A DNA stretch of 64,000 nucleotides from Coffea arabica (taxonomy: Eukaryota > Streptophyta > Magnoliopsida > Gentianales > Rubiaceae). How positions within the stretch are numbered: position 1 is the first letter of the stretch; every line of letters begins with the position of its first letter. Both the position numbers and the translations under genes were made by a program. Where the stretch lies: positions 10,851,557 through 10,915,556 of the forward strand of contig NC_092320.1 in NCBI RefSeq assembly GCF_036785885.1, written 5' to 3'. Of the stretch, positions 1 to 14,120 are shown one piece after another. The notes under the pieces are model-generated. The model had not been told where the DNA came from, did not search any database, and was given only the letters and a program-made list of their open reading frames with translations.

Positions 1-1522
1 ATAAGGATTCAATGCTGCAATTGGAACAATGCGTGCTGGGGCTTCATTTTTTACGATAGCACCATGGTTTTTGTAAATTGGAGGAGGTAGGTATGCGGGT
101 TGAACTGTTGGCCTGAAACTCTGTACATTATTGCTCCCTGAATTACGAGAGATCAAATTATTGCTGTTTGAGAAGTTTGAACGCCCAGAGTTTTGAGTAC
201 CCAAATTGTTATTGTTAGTCAATGTAGCAGACCCGTTATTCCTATCAGGCACTGATCTTTGAACCCCTGTATCCAAGTCGCCAATCATTTTTGGGTTCCC
301 AATTATGTCACAATCCGGAATTATAGTTTCCATATTTAGGATAACTATTATCCTGCAAGAACGATTAAAAAAATTTTCAAGTCAAAATTAAACAAGAGAT
401 AAAATCAACTTTCAATCAGAAAAAGATCATAGAAGCTGCTTTTTGGCATAGTAGTACTCTCTGAAGCCTGAACATAAATTCATGAAACACTTTTTCCTAA
501 ACAAGCTATCCAACAGAGTAATCTTCTTGACAAACCAAGCAATGTGGACGCCTAACTTAACAAAGTACAAAGCATATACTTAATCCAGCAGTTTGGCAGA
601 AGTAATGCTCATCTTAGTTTGCTGAAGTAGTACCATCTGATTTCTCATTTTAATAGATTTATCTCTTCCTGGTGCTAATTGAAAAGTAAGAGATGTAACT
701 ATCTTTTACCCTGGTAGGTTCAAATTCAATTACACGTTCATAAATAGCAGCATTGGCTGTTTTTCTCCAATCCAAGCCAGTTTTCCTCCACCCGCTGTCT
801 CTCAGTCCTTAAAATTTTGAGTACATCCAAACAAGCAGGTCTAAGGTGAAAGTGAAATCATATCTTTTGCTTTCAAATCATAGGAAAACATAACTAAACT
901 CCTCAGAAAGTATATGAAAGGCGGGTTTGAACATTGTCCTACACGCCCATGTTTCACCATTTTTAATTTTATTATAACTGAATAAAGCAAACGACAGCTA
1001 AAACACATAACTTAATCAATGCAACTGGCACGAGCTATTAAAATGAAATTATTAAAATGAAATAATTAGCGAGATGCCAAAGCAAAGATTTGCTCGTAGA
1101 CATCTTTATGGTAAAAAAAAAAATACATGGAAAAAAAATTATCATACAGAATTGAAAGCTAGATTATCATAAATTCAAAGACATAACTATCTGATTACCT
1201 CCAGACCTAATGTAAGACACATATCATTCGTCAAATGCTTAAAGCTGAGAGTATTAACATACTTGCGATTCTGGACGGTGCTGCAGATATAGTCAATCAA
1301 CTGAACGACGGTACCCTTGCGGATGCGGCCTGACTTGACCAAGTCGTTGAGCTGAGTGGCGAGCATCGCGTGCTGAGTCAGAACCGAATCGGAGATCAAA
1401 AGGCGGTACCGTTCCTGAGTGGAGCCAATGAGCTTAATATCCAGAACCTGTACAAGCGGCTTCGAGTTCACGTCGCCGGCGGTTATAGCCGAGACGGCAT
1501 TCTGCGTCAGGTTCACCGGCAT
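1..1522 (-). CDS. RPA1: Replication protein A 70 kDa subunit (RPA1), 5' part, cut by left window edge
   Basis: This is the large subunit of the single-stranded-DNA-binding RPA trimer, used in nuclear replication, recombination and repair. Exon 1 is 1522-1263, starting at the ATG that gives MPVNLTQNAVSAI, and ends in phase 2 at donor GTATGT. Exon 2 starts at 352 after TTGCAG and runs off the left edge. The join reads VQNRK-IIVILNMETI, the expected end of the N-terminal OB fold (DBD-F). It is followed by a low-complexity Asn/Ser linker and then RPxVQPxYxPP and NEAPARIVPIAALNPY, which lead into DBD-A. Reading straight through the donor would add a non-homologous tail, so the earlier GTATGT donor is preferred. 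About 200 residues are visible of the roughly 600 or more usual for the family. No defects are seen. Assignment to the plant RPA1A-type paralogue is from sequence memory. Confidence 0.92.
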
Positions 1523-2664
1523 TTTTGAATTCTTTTCAATAGACGAAAATGGGTGGGGAAACCCTAGGAAAATGAGAAATTGAATTAGAATTCTGCCTGC
1601 CGAAGAGGAAACTCGTGCGGTTGAAGAAAGGATTTTAAATAGGAAAATGGTGGAGAGCTTAGGGGTATTTTCGGGAAAGAGATTGAAGTTTAGGAGGGGA
1701 AAAAAATGGCGGGGGGTCAGCAACCGCAACTGACTTCCAAGTCTTGGAGAAACCGCGGCTGCTGAGGTCGTTGGAGGATAAATTAGTAAATTACTCGCGA
1801 TCAAATTACAAACGACAAATAACCTTCAGATTAGGGATTTTTACTCTTCTTTATTAGTACGACACAGATTGCCTTTGTCACTAATCACTAAACACTTGGT
1901 TCATCCCCAAATTGGGCCGTAAGCCTCATGCTTTCCCCCCTTGAAAATTGAAACTATGCCAAAACCGTGGCCCAAGTCACCCAAATTTATACGCATAAAT
2001 GTCCAGATTTGAAATGAAAGTCAGGCAGCCGAGAACAGCAGCATCACGGTCAACATTTTCCAGATTTATTTCGTTTATGTTTCCCACAAATATTTTTACA
2101 CGTTAAATGACAGTCTAAGAATTGCTCTTTTCCGTTTGGTACAGGTACCTAAAAATATTTATAGCCACTACAGAGAGTTTGATTTTAATACTGCTGCCAC
2201 CTAATTTAAACCTAATCCTAGCAAATGAATTCCACAATTTTTTACCTAATACGCGGGTAAAACAGCCAATTAGCCATTTTACCGCGTACCAGCTTATAGC
2301 CAATCAAATATGCTTTTCCTAAATCTGGGACTTGAATACATCTATTCTCACACAGCTCCAATTCTAGAGAACAGCAGTCAATATCTCAATACCCAAAAGA
2401 GAAAAATGATTAATGCATTGGAGCTTAAACATTCAAATCAAACAGAAGAGAACAGACAAATAAGTGCCTTTTAGATTTGACAACAGGGTAGAAAACAAAA
2501 TCTCTTTGAAGATACAGTTGAACAAAACTCAGGCTCTACAGTCAAAAATTTTGTCAAGGCGCGTTCTACATCACCTAGCATATTAATTTTCACCAAAAGA
2601 ATCCTTAAAAATATTTGAATAAATATAACATCAGCAACCGTCACAGGAGACAGCAAATGTTGCT
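1523..2664. other. Spacer between RPA1 start and RPS3 stop
   Basis: RPA1 and RPS3 are both on the minus strand, so this stretch holds the RPA1 promoter and leader plus the RPS3 3' UTR. TGGGCC (about 1914) and GGCCCA (about 1967) are possible site II elements for RPA1. A compact inverted repeat lies at 2250-2288. No convincing coding sequence is seen on either strand. Confidence 0.6.
2250..2288. repeat. Short perfect-stem inverted repeat
   Basis: The arms TACGCGG(G)TAAAA and TTTTACCGCGTA flank a loop of about 14 bases that itself contains AGCCAATTAGCC. One extra G is bulged in the left arm. It could be a hairpin in the RPS3 3' region or a relic of a small foldback element. No function can be assigned. 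Confidence 0.6.
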
Positions 2665-5115
<2,451 letters not shown>

Positions 5116-5187
5116 GCCGGGGTGGGATCTCCGACGCGAGTATACTGCAGATGCAGCGCGCAAGGCTTTATGATGCTTTCGTTTGAT

Positions 5188-5196
5188 TTAGGGTTT
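5188..5196 (-). promoter_or_regulatory. Telo-box upstream of RPS3
   Basis: AAACCCTAA in gene sense, 73-81 bases upstream of the RPS3 ATG. Telo-boxes (interstitial AAACCCTA) are common in promoters of plant ribosomal protein and translation genes, where they act with site II motifs. Confidence 0.7.
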
Positions 5197-5353
5197 ATGG
5201 GGTGGGTTATTTTCCAGAGGGTTTTATTTTATATGTGGGGAAGGAAGAAATAATCCGACGGCGGAAATGGGATCTAACCCATCTCGGCCTGAGGGTAGCG
5301 GACGGTCGAGATCGGTTTCTGTGCAGCGCTGTTTGTCAATCGATTTAGCGAAT

Positions 5354-5510
5354 TGGGCTCCCTTTGCCTCCGGTCGGGCGGGGCCGTATACAAGTTAGTG
5401 TCTGGGGAAATCTTTGTTAAGCCTGTTGAAAAAGTCCACTTTGTTTGGAGTCTCTAAAATCATACGGCGTGGAAATATTGGGCCCTGTAAGAAGTCGGTG
5501 CTGCTGGGCC
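5354..5510. promoter_or_regulatory. Cluster of site II (TGGGCY) motifs upstream of RPS3
   Basis: TGGGCT at 5354-5359 and TGGGCC at 5479-5484 and 5505-5510 lie 240-395 bases upstream of the RPS3 ATG. Site II elements bind TCP factors and work in either orientation in plant growth and translation genes. The telo-box lies on the near side. Function is inferred from motif and position. Confidence 0.55.
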
Positions 5511-6085
5511 ATGGGATTTTGATTCTACTCTCAAGGCTGACGAGCCCACCTTTTAAACCTTCTTTTTCTCTATTGAAGTTTGGAGTCCCCCTTTACATCA
5601 AAAATAAATTTTTTTTTTCCTTCTCTTTTGTAAAGTTTGAAATCTTCTTTTATAGCCTGCTTTATTGAAGAAAGAAGAAGCACTCGCGCATTATTGGAGA
5701 ATGATTGAGAAGATTGGGATATTACAGGAATATGCAAAAAAGAAAAGACGTATTGCTATTTTTTTGTTTCTTTTTTTTGAAGTGTTCATAAAAAGACATA
5801 GTATTATAAATGATTTGAGGTAAGTAAAAAGGTAATTCAAGAGAGTGTTAAACTGAACATTAAGCAAGTACGCATTGTTGGAGGATGATTAAAAGGATTG
5901 GGATATTACTAATCACCGGCCATTTAAGTGATACCTGAAGCAACTGCTAATTAGTACATGCAAAGAGCCCGAGCACTTTCTAAGCTTTCTTGAAATGATA
6001 GGACGGGGAAAGGATTCTGATAATGCTGCTGCGAAGTTGCTTAGAAGTGATGTCACCACTTTGGTCCTGGTAACACAATCATTCA

Positions 6086-6105
6086 TGCTATGCTATGCTA
6101 TGCTA
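6086..6105. repeat. (TGCTA)4 microsatellite
   Basis: Four perfect copies of TGCTA in an intergenic stretch. Confidence 0.85.
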
Positions 6106-6552
6106 TACCATGACAAAAATCATCGCACTGTTGATCGTACTTTTGACCCACAATGATCAAAAGCTGAATCATTCTACGCTTGACTAGGTTCCAGGTTGCC
6201 GTTTTGCTGCAGTGTTGCCTGCATCTATAAATCTAACTAATGCTTGACAAGGAAATCAGTGATCAAAATTGCAACCTGTAGAGAGACAGAAAGGGGGGCA
6301 TCTGCATTTGCAATTTTACAAAGATTTTTCTTTTTTCACCTGGAAAGAAAAAAGATCGCAATCCTACCATCAACTGCTTGTATTATAGAAATTTTTTTTT
6401 AAAAAAAAAAGGTTTTTGGGTGCAGCAGTGCATGCTTGAAAGTGAAGGAAAACAATTGAAGATGTTCAATCCTGTGATCGAAGTCAGCATTTCTAATAAT
6501 TATGTCCAATAAATATTCCATTTTGTAGTAGCTAAAAAATCTGTGCAGCTTT

Positions 6553-6710
6553 ATTTGGATAGAGTATTATTTGAAATCATTACTGTAATATTTTTTGTGA
6601 TGTGATGTATGTGAAATAAAAAAACGGTTAGAAATATAAAATGATGGATTAAAAAATATAGTTGTGATATAAGCGAAAAAATTTTTTTGAAAAAATTTGC
6701 TATCCAAACG
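6553..6710. mobile_element. Foldback MITE copy, TTTGGAT...ATCCAAA family
   Basis: About 158 bases, AT-rich, with ends TTTGGATAG and CTATCCAAA. The interior has the family's recurring words (TACTGTAAT, GTGATGTGATGTATGTGA, AATAAAAAAACGGTTA). It resembles other copies in this window. Target-site duplication is not clear. Confidence 0.6.
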
Positions 6711-7142
6711 TAGCCGTAAACGTTTGGCAATGATGTAGAAATACTTGCATTTTTTTCTTTGGGAGTTGTGTTTTCTGGAGGGCATGGTAGAGGAGAAATT
6801 AGTCAGGATATCCGTACATATTGCGAGGTGTCAGGAAAAGACAGATAAGGGCCTCAAAAGCAATGAAAAGCAATACTAGTATTAGCGGTTCATGGGATTC
6901 CTCGGTCATGGGATTTTAACATTTATCATCCCACCTCGACCTCGCTTGTCATTTTCAAAGAACGCATTTAGGCCATGTTTGTTTGGTGGACCTGGGAAGA
7001 AGAACTGGAATCCATGTGTCCTTTTTACTTCTTTTGCAACTGACATACGCTAACCATTTTGGAGTCCAAAGGATAAAAAGTTTCAATCCAGCCTCTTTTT
7101 TTTTTTTTTTCTTTTGCTTTCGTTTTCAGACTTGGATCTCAC

Positions 7143-7250
7143 TGTTTGGATTGCTATGTAAACTCATTTTTTAATCACTTTTTTATCTCACATATATCAA
7201 ATTACTACGACAATTTTTCTGCAACAAAATTCAGAAAAATGCAATCCAAG
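7143..7250. mobile_element. Short foldback MITE copy, TTTGGATTGC family
   Basis: The ends are TGTTTGGATTGC and GCAATCCAAGCA. The interior (TTTTTAATCACTTTTTTATCTCACATATATC) is the reverse sense of the words seen in the 6553 copy, so this copy is inverted relative to it. Confidence 0.6.
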
Positions 7251-8443
7251 CAACGCGTTACAGTTTTCCCAACAAATTTATTTGCCCATAGAAATTTGCA
7301 AGCTATTCAAAGGAAACTTCTTAGAACCACACCACGTAAAAGAGCTCTTTTTTAAAAAAAAAAAAAAAGAAAAAGAAAAACCATCCTGATTTGGTTAGCT
7401 TTAACGCTGCAGCATCTATCATCATTGCAAAGAAGTGATGTGGTAATTTATTTAATAAGGTAATGCAAGCACGAGCGTGGATTATTATAGCGAGACAAAC
7501 GTAACTGGATCCGACTAATGATGCAGGTGGCTATAAGATGCACTACCGTATTAGGTGTATGGCAAAAATAGAGTATGGTTTCTTTCCATGGCTATTTGCT
7601 GGAACCGCAAGGAAAGAAAGGCAAAAGTAGATTCCCACTTCACATGTTATGTTTTTATAGTAGTAGCATGTTTAGTTTGTCTTGGCTTGGACTTGGGGAC
7701 CAACTGATCTGATCTTCTGCCCCCTTCATGATTACCTTAAGCTTAAGTATGTTGTAAAATATTCGATTATGAGTATGACAATCCTGCATCTTGATCCGGT
7801 GGTTTTCATCCACATTTTCCTGAAAGGTAGGCGGCTATTTTGATAATCTCATGGGGAGATTCCTAATGGGGCTTGACTGAGGAAAAGTGTCTGAGATCTA
7901 GAAGGGTTAGTGCAAATTATTGGTGTCGTAATTGCTAAACCTAGGTTTTGATTTCAGAAAATGACGTTACAAGAAATCTTATGTTTGACATCTTTTTGTT
8001 AAAGTATAGGTTTTAGTGTACAACCCAATAACTAATTAATAGGTTGTTAAAAGCTTAATATATAATTACATGTAAACCGTCTCGACGAATCCGGCATGAG
8101 GCAACTCAAAGATGTTTAATCTAGATGACGGATGAAATATATTTACTCCAACAAATGATTGAATAGCAAAAAGTACATGCCCAATTTTCTACTATTAGCA
8201 ACATGCCAAACAAGAAGCTTATTGGTTTTAAAAGTAACTCTATAATTACCTTATAGTTAATTAAATTTTATTTTGATCATATTCTAGCAGGAAAAAAAAA
8301 AATCTCAACTACGCTTTCTATTTCATGTTTCCTGGATGTCGAGGCTCCAAAGTCCTAAGTGATGTGAACCCAAATTATTCCTCAAAAATCATAATTCGCA
8401 AGTCCCACCTTTCGTTGTAATGGAAAATCCTTTGATAATAAGA

Positions 8444-8623
8444 TTGTAAACGAATCGAACAACTCACAAATAACACTAGAGCAACTCGTTCAAACGATCG
8501 ACTCTACTCAGTATTGATTGAGTTCGAGTTGATCTCGAGCTGCTCGATTAGTCAAGCGAATCGAGTATCAAACGTTGAATATGTTGATATGTTAAATTCG
8601 AGAGTTCGACAAACCTTATTGAA

Positions 8624-8670
<47 letters not shown>

Positions 8671-8873
8671 TACATAGTTCAAATTACATAGATAGGCTCA
8701 AACTTACTCGATCTTAAACGAGTCGATTTAGAATACTTCATAAAGTTTAATGAATCAAATTCAATCATTAAAATTAATACTGATCGAGTCAACTTCAATC
8801 CCCAACACTACTATATTAAGTCGAGCTCGAACATGATACTTCTTGAAATCGATTCGACTTGTTTGCACCTCCA
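8444..8873. mobile_element. Degenerate hAT-like non-autonomous element
   Basis: The right end GTTTGCACCTCCAA and left part TTGTAAACGAATCGAAC resemble the GGGGTGCAAACGAGTCGAG terminal repeats of a widespread plant hAT-like MITE group. The interior is rich in TCGAG and GATCGA words and carries a TA microsatellite. The left terminus is eroded. No transposase is present. Confidence 0.5.
8626..8667. repeat. (TA)21 microsatellite
   Basis: An uninterrupted alternating A/T run of about 42 bases inside the hAT-like relic. Confidence 0.95.
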
Positions 8874-10992
8874 ACAAGTACGGTAAATCTCACGACCAAT
8901 ACAGGAAATTCAACATAGGAGAAAGTGTCCCATTTTCAATAGTACAGGTGGTGGATGACATGAGGTACCTGGGAATCAATGATAGAATGATGATCATATT
9001 CTTTTTCAATAATTCCCATCTCAAAAAGGTCAGAGCATCGACCTCACAAGGTTGGAGAGAAATCACTATATCAAGGAAGAAAAACCCCAACCTCATCAAG
9101 TATGCATTAGATAAGTGACAATAAAATCTCAATACAACATAAAGAAACCATTCTCTCGCAGCAGCAGTAAACCCTTGTGTTGTGGACCTCTCATTCCTAA
9201 GATCTAAGATGAGTAAATTAGTATCCCATTTACCGGGGCCACCTACTCAATCAATGAATTTGGGGGTGTGTTTTTTTTTTTTCAGCAACGATACATTTGT
9301 ATAACCTACTATATCCTAATCTAGGGGGAGGGGAGCCTAAGGAGGCTGTGATAGGGGCTAATGGGTATAAAGAGCCACTAAATCAAAAGAGTATTATGAC
9401 ACAACCCTTAGATCTTTTTTCGCTGCTGATGAAGTAGTTTTTTCCTGATGGCTACTGAGCCATCTGCCCAGTGGTTGAATTTGGGGTGTGTGTATTTCCG
9501 TATCTTTTGTTAGTGTGTGCATGTGTCTGTGTGAAAGAGAGAAATGAGAGGCAGTGGAAGCCACTCATAAAAAGGCCATTTAATTCCAACAGAGACTTGA
9601 AACAGTCGCAAGAAATGAATACAATGAGCAATAAAGAACTTTAGTCAATTTTGAAAGAACTTATCGTCAACTTCTTTCAGATATGAATCTATGTATGTGA
9701 TTCATAAGGGAAGAACTTGCATCAGGGTTACAATTTCAATTCAAACATGAGTTTGATTCACACGCTATATTTTGAGAAATATTTGCCTTCTGAAAAGAGG
9801 AAAAACGGATTCTTTGTCTAAAGATAAGAGGATACAAGAAAATCTATGTACTATAAACTAATCAGATGCAAAGAGAAAGAACATAGTAGTAATAATAGTA
9901 GTAGAGACGGGAAGGGGATAAGTATGCTGAAATACTTAGTTCTTCCCATTCCAAAAGGAGAACCTTTAGGGCCCCCGGTCATGTTGTTGGGGGTCACTGT
10001 TCACATAAATCTGTCCGTCTCTTGGAAGTGTGGTGCCTTGTTTTGAACTAAGCAAGCTTTTTTTTTATTGATTGTTTCCACCATTGAATTGTTTATCAAT
10101 TTATTTCCCTATCAATATAATCTCATTGGATACAACAAACAAATTGGTAAACAAATGAGGAGAACCAAAAAATTATAAATTGGGGTCAAACGACCATCAT
10201 CTCTTTCTGAGATTCTGTTCTTGTGGTGCTGTGTGATTGGGAACTAAAAAGATTATCTCAAAAAGCTGCTTTCCTCCAATTGTTTCAGAGCATCTTTGCA
10301 GGGATGCATAAATGTGGACCAGTTCTTCACATACGGATCATGCACAGTAATTTCCCAGCAAAATCAAAGCAGAAAAGGAGTTTGCATTTCATAGGAGAGG
10401 TTGAAAACAGTATCTGTCACCACTTCAACTTCAGTCTCTCTATGTAAGTTCTAAAAGAAAAATGCCTTTGGACAGAGATTGGAAAAGGGAATAAAGGGAG
10501 TTTCCACCAAAAAGTAGATGGAAACTCCATTACATTTGAAAGATGGGAACAATCTCCCAATTCCCACATCAGATATTATAGCTTTTTGACAAACTGAAAA
10601 AGTTGAACAGCTAATGCAGTCACCTTTCATAAAAATATATATTAATTTTGCCTGCCTACTCCAAAGAAAGAGATAAGCTATATTATTCATCTCAATTATC
10701 AACAAAGATCAAAACTTTATTACTATGAAACATGTATTCTAGAAGAACACCAGTAAAAAGCCACAAGATTAGATGATACAGACATGAGTACTTGTTCAAT
10801 TAGATCTGCAGGTACATAGATACAATCTAAGAGATTTTTTGAGCCATTATTTTTTACGGGCCACTAAAGAGAGTTCACGAGTAATGCAACCTTAAAACAC
10901 GTTCCCCCTGACTACCTCAACACAATTGTGCATCCTCTTCTTGTGTACTCCGTCCACTAGAAAGAATGAGGCACTAAACCTTTGAACTATAT

Positions 10993-11337
10993 CTAACCAG
11001 GCCTGTTCCTTTTGTGACCAGCTTTTCCATCTGATTTAAAGGCACCACTTGAGTCCCCTTCAGATGAAGCGTCCATGGATTTTGTGAAAGAAGTCGAAAG
11101 ATCCGCATAAAGATCAACAACCCTTCTGATATTGTTGTTGAGCTCTCTGATTAGTCCCACATTCCTGCTCAAGTTGTCAGGGATCTTGGACTCGTGATTC
11201 TGGTTAATCTCATTGATTAACAACCTATTCTGATCCAAAATGTTCTGTACTTGAACAAAGCTCTTCTGAAATGTCTGCAATACCTTGCCATCTATTTGGG
11301 TCCCGTTACCAAGGCCAGAAAATGCATCCCCCTCCAT
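10993..11337 (-). CDS. ELF4-like protein (EARLY FLOWERING 4 family)
   Basis: A small nuclear protein of the plant circadian system. ELF4 itself joins ELF3 and LUX in the evening complex; the ELF4-like paralogues are related but less studied. A single coding exon gives 114 residues. The DUF1313 core is clear: FQKSFVQVQNILDQNRLLI, NEINQNHESKIPDNLSRNVG, LIRELNNNIRRVVDLYADLS. A Ser/Gly-rich tail follows and ends KRNRPG. The start at 11337 (MEGDAFSG) matches the N-terminus of ELF4-L2/L3/L4-type proteins rather than ELF4 proper. Just upstream is a splice acceptor, so the coding exon is preceded by a 5'-UTR intron. Length is typical for the family and no damage is seen. Confidence 0.93.
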   Translation of the reverse strand: MEGDAFSGLGNGTQIDGKVLQTFQKSFVQVQNILDQNRLLINEINQNHESKIPDNLSRNVGLIRELNNNIRRVVDLYADLSTSFTKSMDASSEGDSSGAFKSDGKAGHKRNRPG

Positions 11338-11340
11338 CTC

Positions 11341-12900
11341 TGGGTCAACGGGATTCAATCAAAATAAAGCCAGTGCTGCAGCACAAATTGCAAATTGAAG
11401 AACATAAAACAGCAGAATAATGATAATGAGATTACAAACACTAGAGGATGAGACAATTTTGCAGAATTTTATAACTAACTTTTAAGGAGCAAGCATCATC
11501 ATATCCTCTCATCTGTACTTTGCTTATATAAATAAAAGAAAAAAAATGCCCAGACAAAACATGATAAGGTATTTATTTGTTTAAGACAATTTGTGCAGGA
11601 AGAGACAAGCTCTGAGGTCTGAACTCGAAATCATGACCTCTCTCCCTAGTCTCCTCCAGGGTTCTTCTTTTCACAGGAAAAGGGATCATGTAACAAACAG
11701 TGTAGTACGCGCAAATTTACAAAAATCGTTTACTATTATTTTTTTTATCATTATCATCATCATTATTACTGTTTATTATTGTTTTTGACATGATGATATG
11801 TTAAAAGCAGATCCCATTTCCATAAAAGGGAACTTTTCAATGTGTATTCCAAATACCCACCCAAACCTAAGTTAGAGTGCTTCAAAAGAAGAATCTTAAA
11901 AACCCAAAAAAATCAAACTAATTAAAAAAAAAAGAAGATAAACACAGTTAATGATGCAGTGTACAGTAATCACAATCACCAATGACCGAACAAAGCATAT
12001 TAACAAACCTAACATTCAACAAAAGCTGTGTTCTTTTTATTTTTTCTTCTTCAATTGACTAAATGAAAAAGTGAAAAATAAAAACGCACTAGTAAAAGAA
12101 ACTATGAGGAGACTATGAAAACGGGTTTTGCATGGAATTCTGGAAAAGCAGAAAAGAATGACGAAATTGGGAATTCAAATAATAGGAACCATATCAACAA
12201 CTCCTTGTAGTTACAGAAGAGTATGGAAATGATTTTAGCACAGTTAAGGAAAATCTGAATGAACCCATGAAACTCCTCTAATAAGACCAAACAAGGCCAA
12301 AGGATCTCAAATTCAAGGAATGAATTATCAAGCCAACAAATATAGAAAATTCTCCAATGATACATTTGCAAGACTTGAAACAAACACATAAATAACTGAA
12401 AATTTTGCTGCATGGAGAAGCTGTGGATAATAAAAATCAAAACTTTAAGCGCTTACCATCAAAACAACTTAAGAAAACTCCAAGAACTCAACAATCCCAG
12501 AACTTATTTGAGCCCAGAAAAAATTTTTTTTAACAGAAACAAAGTTCACACCTTTGGTTTGCGGAGATATACCATATGCGTCCGTACAGAGACACGAAAT
12601 TTGATTCTTTTTTACGTGTATATAGCTAAAAAGGCTTGTGTGGGAGTAAGAGAGTATTTGTACACTTACCGTGAAAATCTGGGAACATTATTGCGGGTAA
12701 GAGAGAAGAGAGGGAGTGGGGACAGAGATTGAAACAATAGAAAAGATCGGCGATTAAATCGAATCTCCAGAGGAGAGAGAAAGACAAATAGAGAGGGAGA
12801 GGGAGGGGGAGGAGGAGGAGCAGTAGTAGAGAGAAAACAGAAATAGACCCCTCTGCCTGAATTTGTGAGAGAAACTGAGAGAAAGAGAGAGAATATGTAG
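11341..12900 (-). other. 5'-UTR intron and CT-rich leader exon of the ELF4-like gene
   Basis: The donor G|GTAAGT at 12669 and acceptor CCCAG at about 11341 bound an intron of about 1.33 kb lying immediately before the start codon. The leader exon (12670 to about 12900) is strongly pyrimidine-rich in gene sense, with CT and CTC repeats. The transcription start is not fixed by sequence. The long UTR intron is the likeliest place for intronic regulation. Confidence 0.65.
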
Positions 12901-13221
12901 ATTTGACAGTCACGCTCCGATCCGACCCTCCACCGTATCTCCAAATAATAGCATCTAATAAATAGTACTAAAAAAAAAAAAACTAGTATTACCTTATGTC
13001 CAAATAGTAGCATCTAATTTTCTGCTCTTTTTGTTTTTAGATAGGATATTAGCCATTTTGTTTTTCTACCTCTCTTTTTGCTTTGCATTTGCATAGTGAA
13101 TAAATGAACACTGGCTTACTTTCCAACTTTCCATATTTTGGACGTAGAAACTACTCCTACAATATTCAACAATTGTCTAAAATAAAATTAACCTGACAAA
13201 ACATTTCCAACTATTAATGGG

Positions 13222-13383
13222 AGTGTTTGGTCAGTGAAATTATTTTAAATAATATTTCGCTTGTCTCATAAACACATTTTTTAACTCATTTTTTTATATT
13301 TTCAATCAACTTTTTATCTCATATATTTCACATCACAAAAAGTGCTACAGTAAACATTTTAAATAATACTCTATCCAAACAAA
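13222..13383. mobile_element. Foldback MITE copy, TTTGG...CCAAA family
   Basis: The ends are GTGTTTGG and ATCCAAACAAAC. The interior carries the family words in reverse sense (TTTTTATCTCATATATTTCACATCACAAAAAG broken into family blocks, then GCTACAGTA). About 160 bases. Confidence 0.6.
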
Positions 13384-13959
13384 CTTTCGGAGAGAGGCTC
13401 CTAATACGACTTCTTAAGCATGAAATAATGGTACATGTAAATGTCTTCAGAATCTAACTCGGTTGATTAAAATATTAATCAAATGATCGCGAGCGTTTCA
13501 TTTTCAAACGGGTTCCTTTTTCTCTAGACCCATCTAAGGCTTGAGCGTTAAAAGGGGGGAAAAAAAAGGTTGAAAGAGTTATATCCTTGGAAGCAACTAC
13601 ATTTACGTCCATGTAATCTGAAATTATTCCTTTGTGTAGATCCCTATCGTTAATCCCACAATTCAATGATGCTCCAAAAGTCATTCCTTGTATAATTATG
13701 CGGAAGGGTTGAAGTTAAGCTAGGAGGCAGAATTGATTTGACCCAACTTCACCTGTGACTGTCTTATTCCGACGACACCAAATCTTGATTCTATTTTGAT
13801 TCTGGACTATATATGTGATATCTGTCCAACTTAATCTTATCCTTCTGCTCAAAAGAAGGAAAAAAAAGGCCTGGTATGGGTCAAATCTCTTGTTAAAGAA
13901 AACCGAGAGAAGGAAGCCTTGTACGGGTAACTGCAACTCGAACTAGTAAAATGCAGTCG

Positions 13960-14120
13960 TATCAATGTGAGTCTGTAGCGATTCAACTCGAAAGTGATCA
14001 CAGAAAATAACATAATTTTTCGGCGCCATGTATCAATGTGAGTCTGTAGCGATTCAACTTGAAAGTGATCACGGAAAACAACATAATTTTTCGGCGAAAA
14101 ATCGCAATCCAAACAAGGCA
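13960..14120. repeat. 71-base tandem duplication at the end of a MITE relic
   Basis: The unit starting TATCAATGTGAGTCTGTAGC (13960) is repeated at 14031 with only a few differences. The second copy runs into AATCGCAATCCAAACAAGG, the right end of the same foldback family, so a part-MITE was duplicated locally. Confidence 0.75.

Larger units (their letters stand above)
5116..10992. other. Intergenic spacer between RPS3 and the ELF4-like gene
   Basis: About 5.9 kb. It starts with the RPS3 promoter and ends with the ELF4-like 3' UTR. In between are short homopolymer and AT tracts, two foldback MITE copies (about 6553-6710 and 7143-7250), a degenerate hAT-like element at about 8444-8873 and a long TA repeat. 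The 9150-10700 stretch has no recognisable features. No tRNA, rRNA or conserved protein was recognised. Confidence 0.6.

Noticed and set aside
2115-2322. Overlapping open frames on both strands in the RPS3-RPA1 spacer
   Set aside because: No family resemblance, AT-driven composition, and the location fits UTR and promoter.
8514-8717. Open frame with an Ile-Tyr run
   Set aside because: It is a translation of the TA microsatellite.
8890-9132. Pair of overlapping frames of 80-91 residues
   Set aside because: No conserved motif, no splice context, and both strands are equally open.
12626-13013. Proline- and leucine-rich frames upstream of the ELF4-like gene
   Set aside because: They come from the CT-rich leader exon. 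The donor at 12669 and the ELF4-like coding exon explain the region better.
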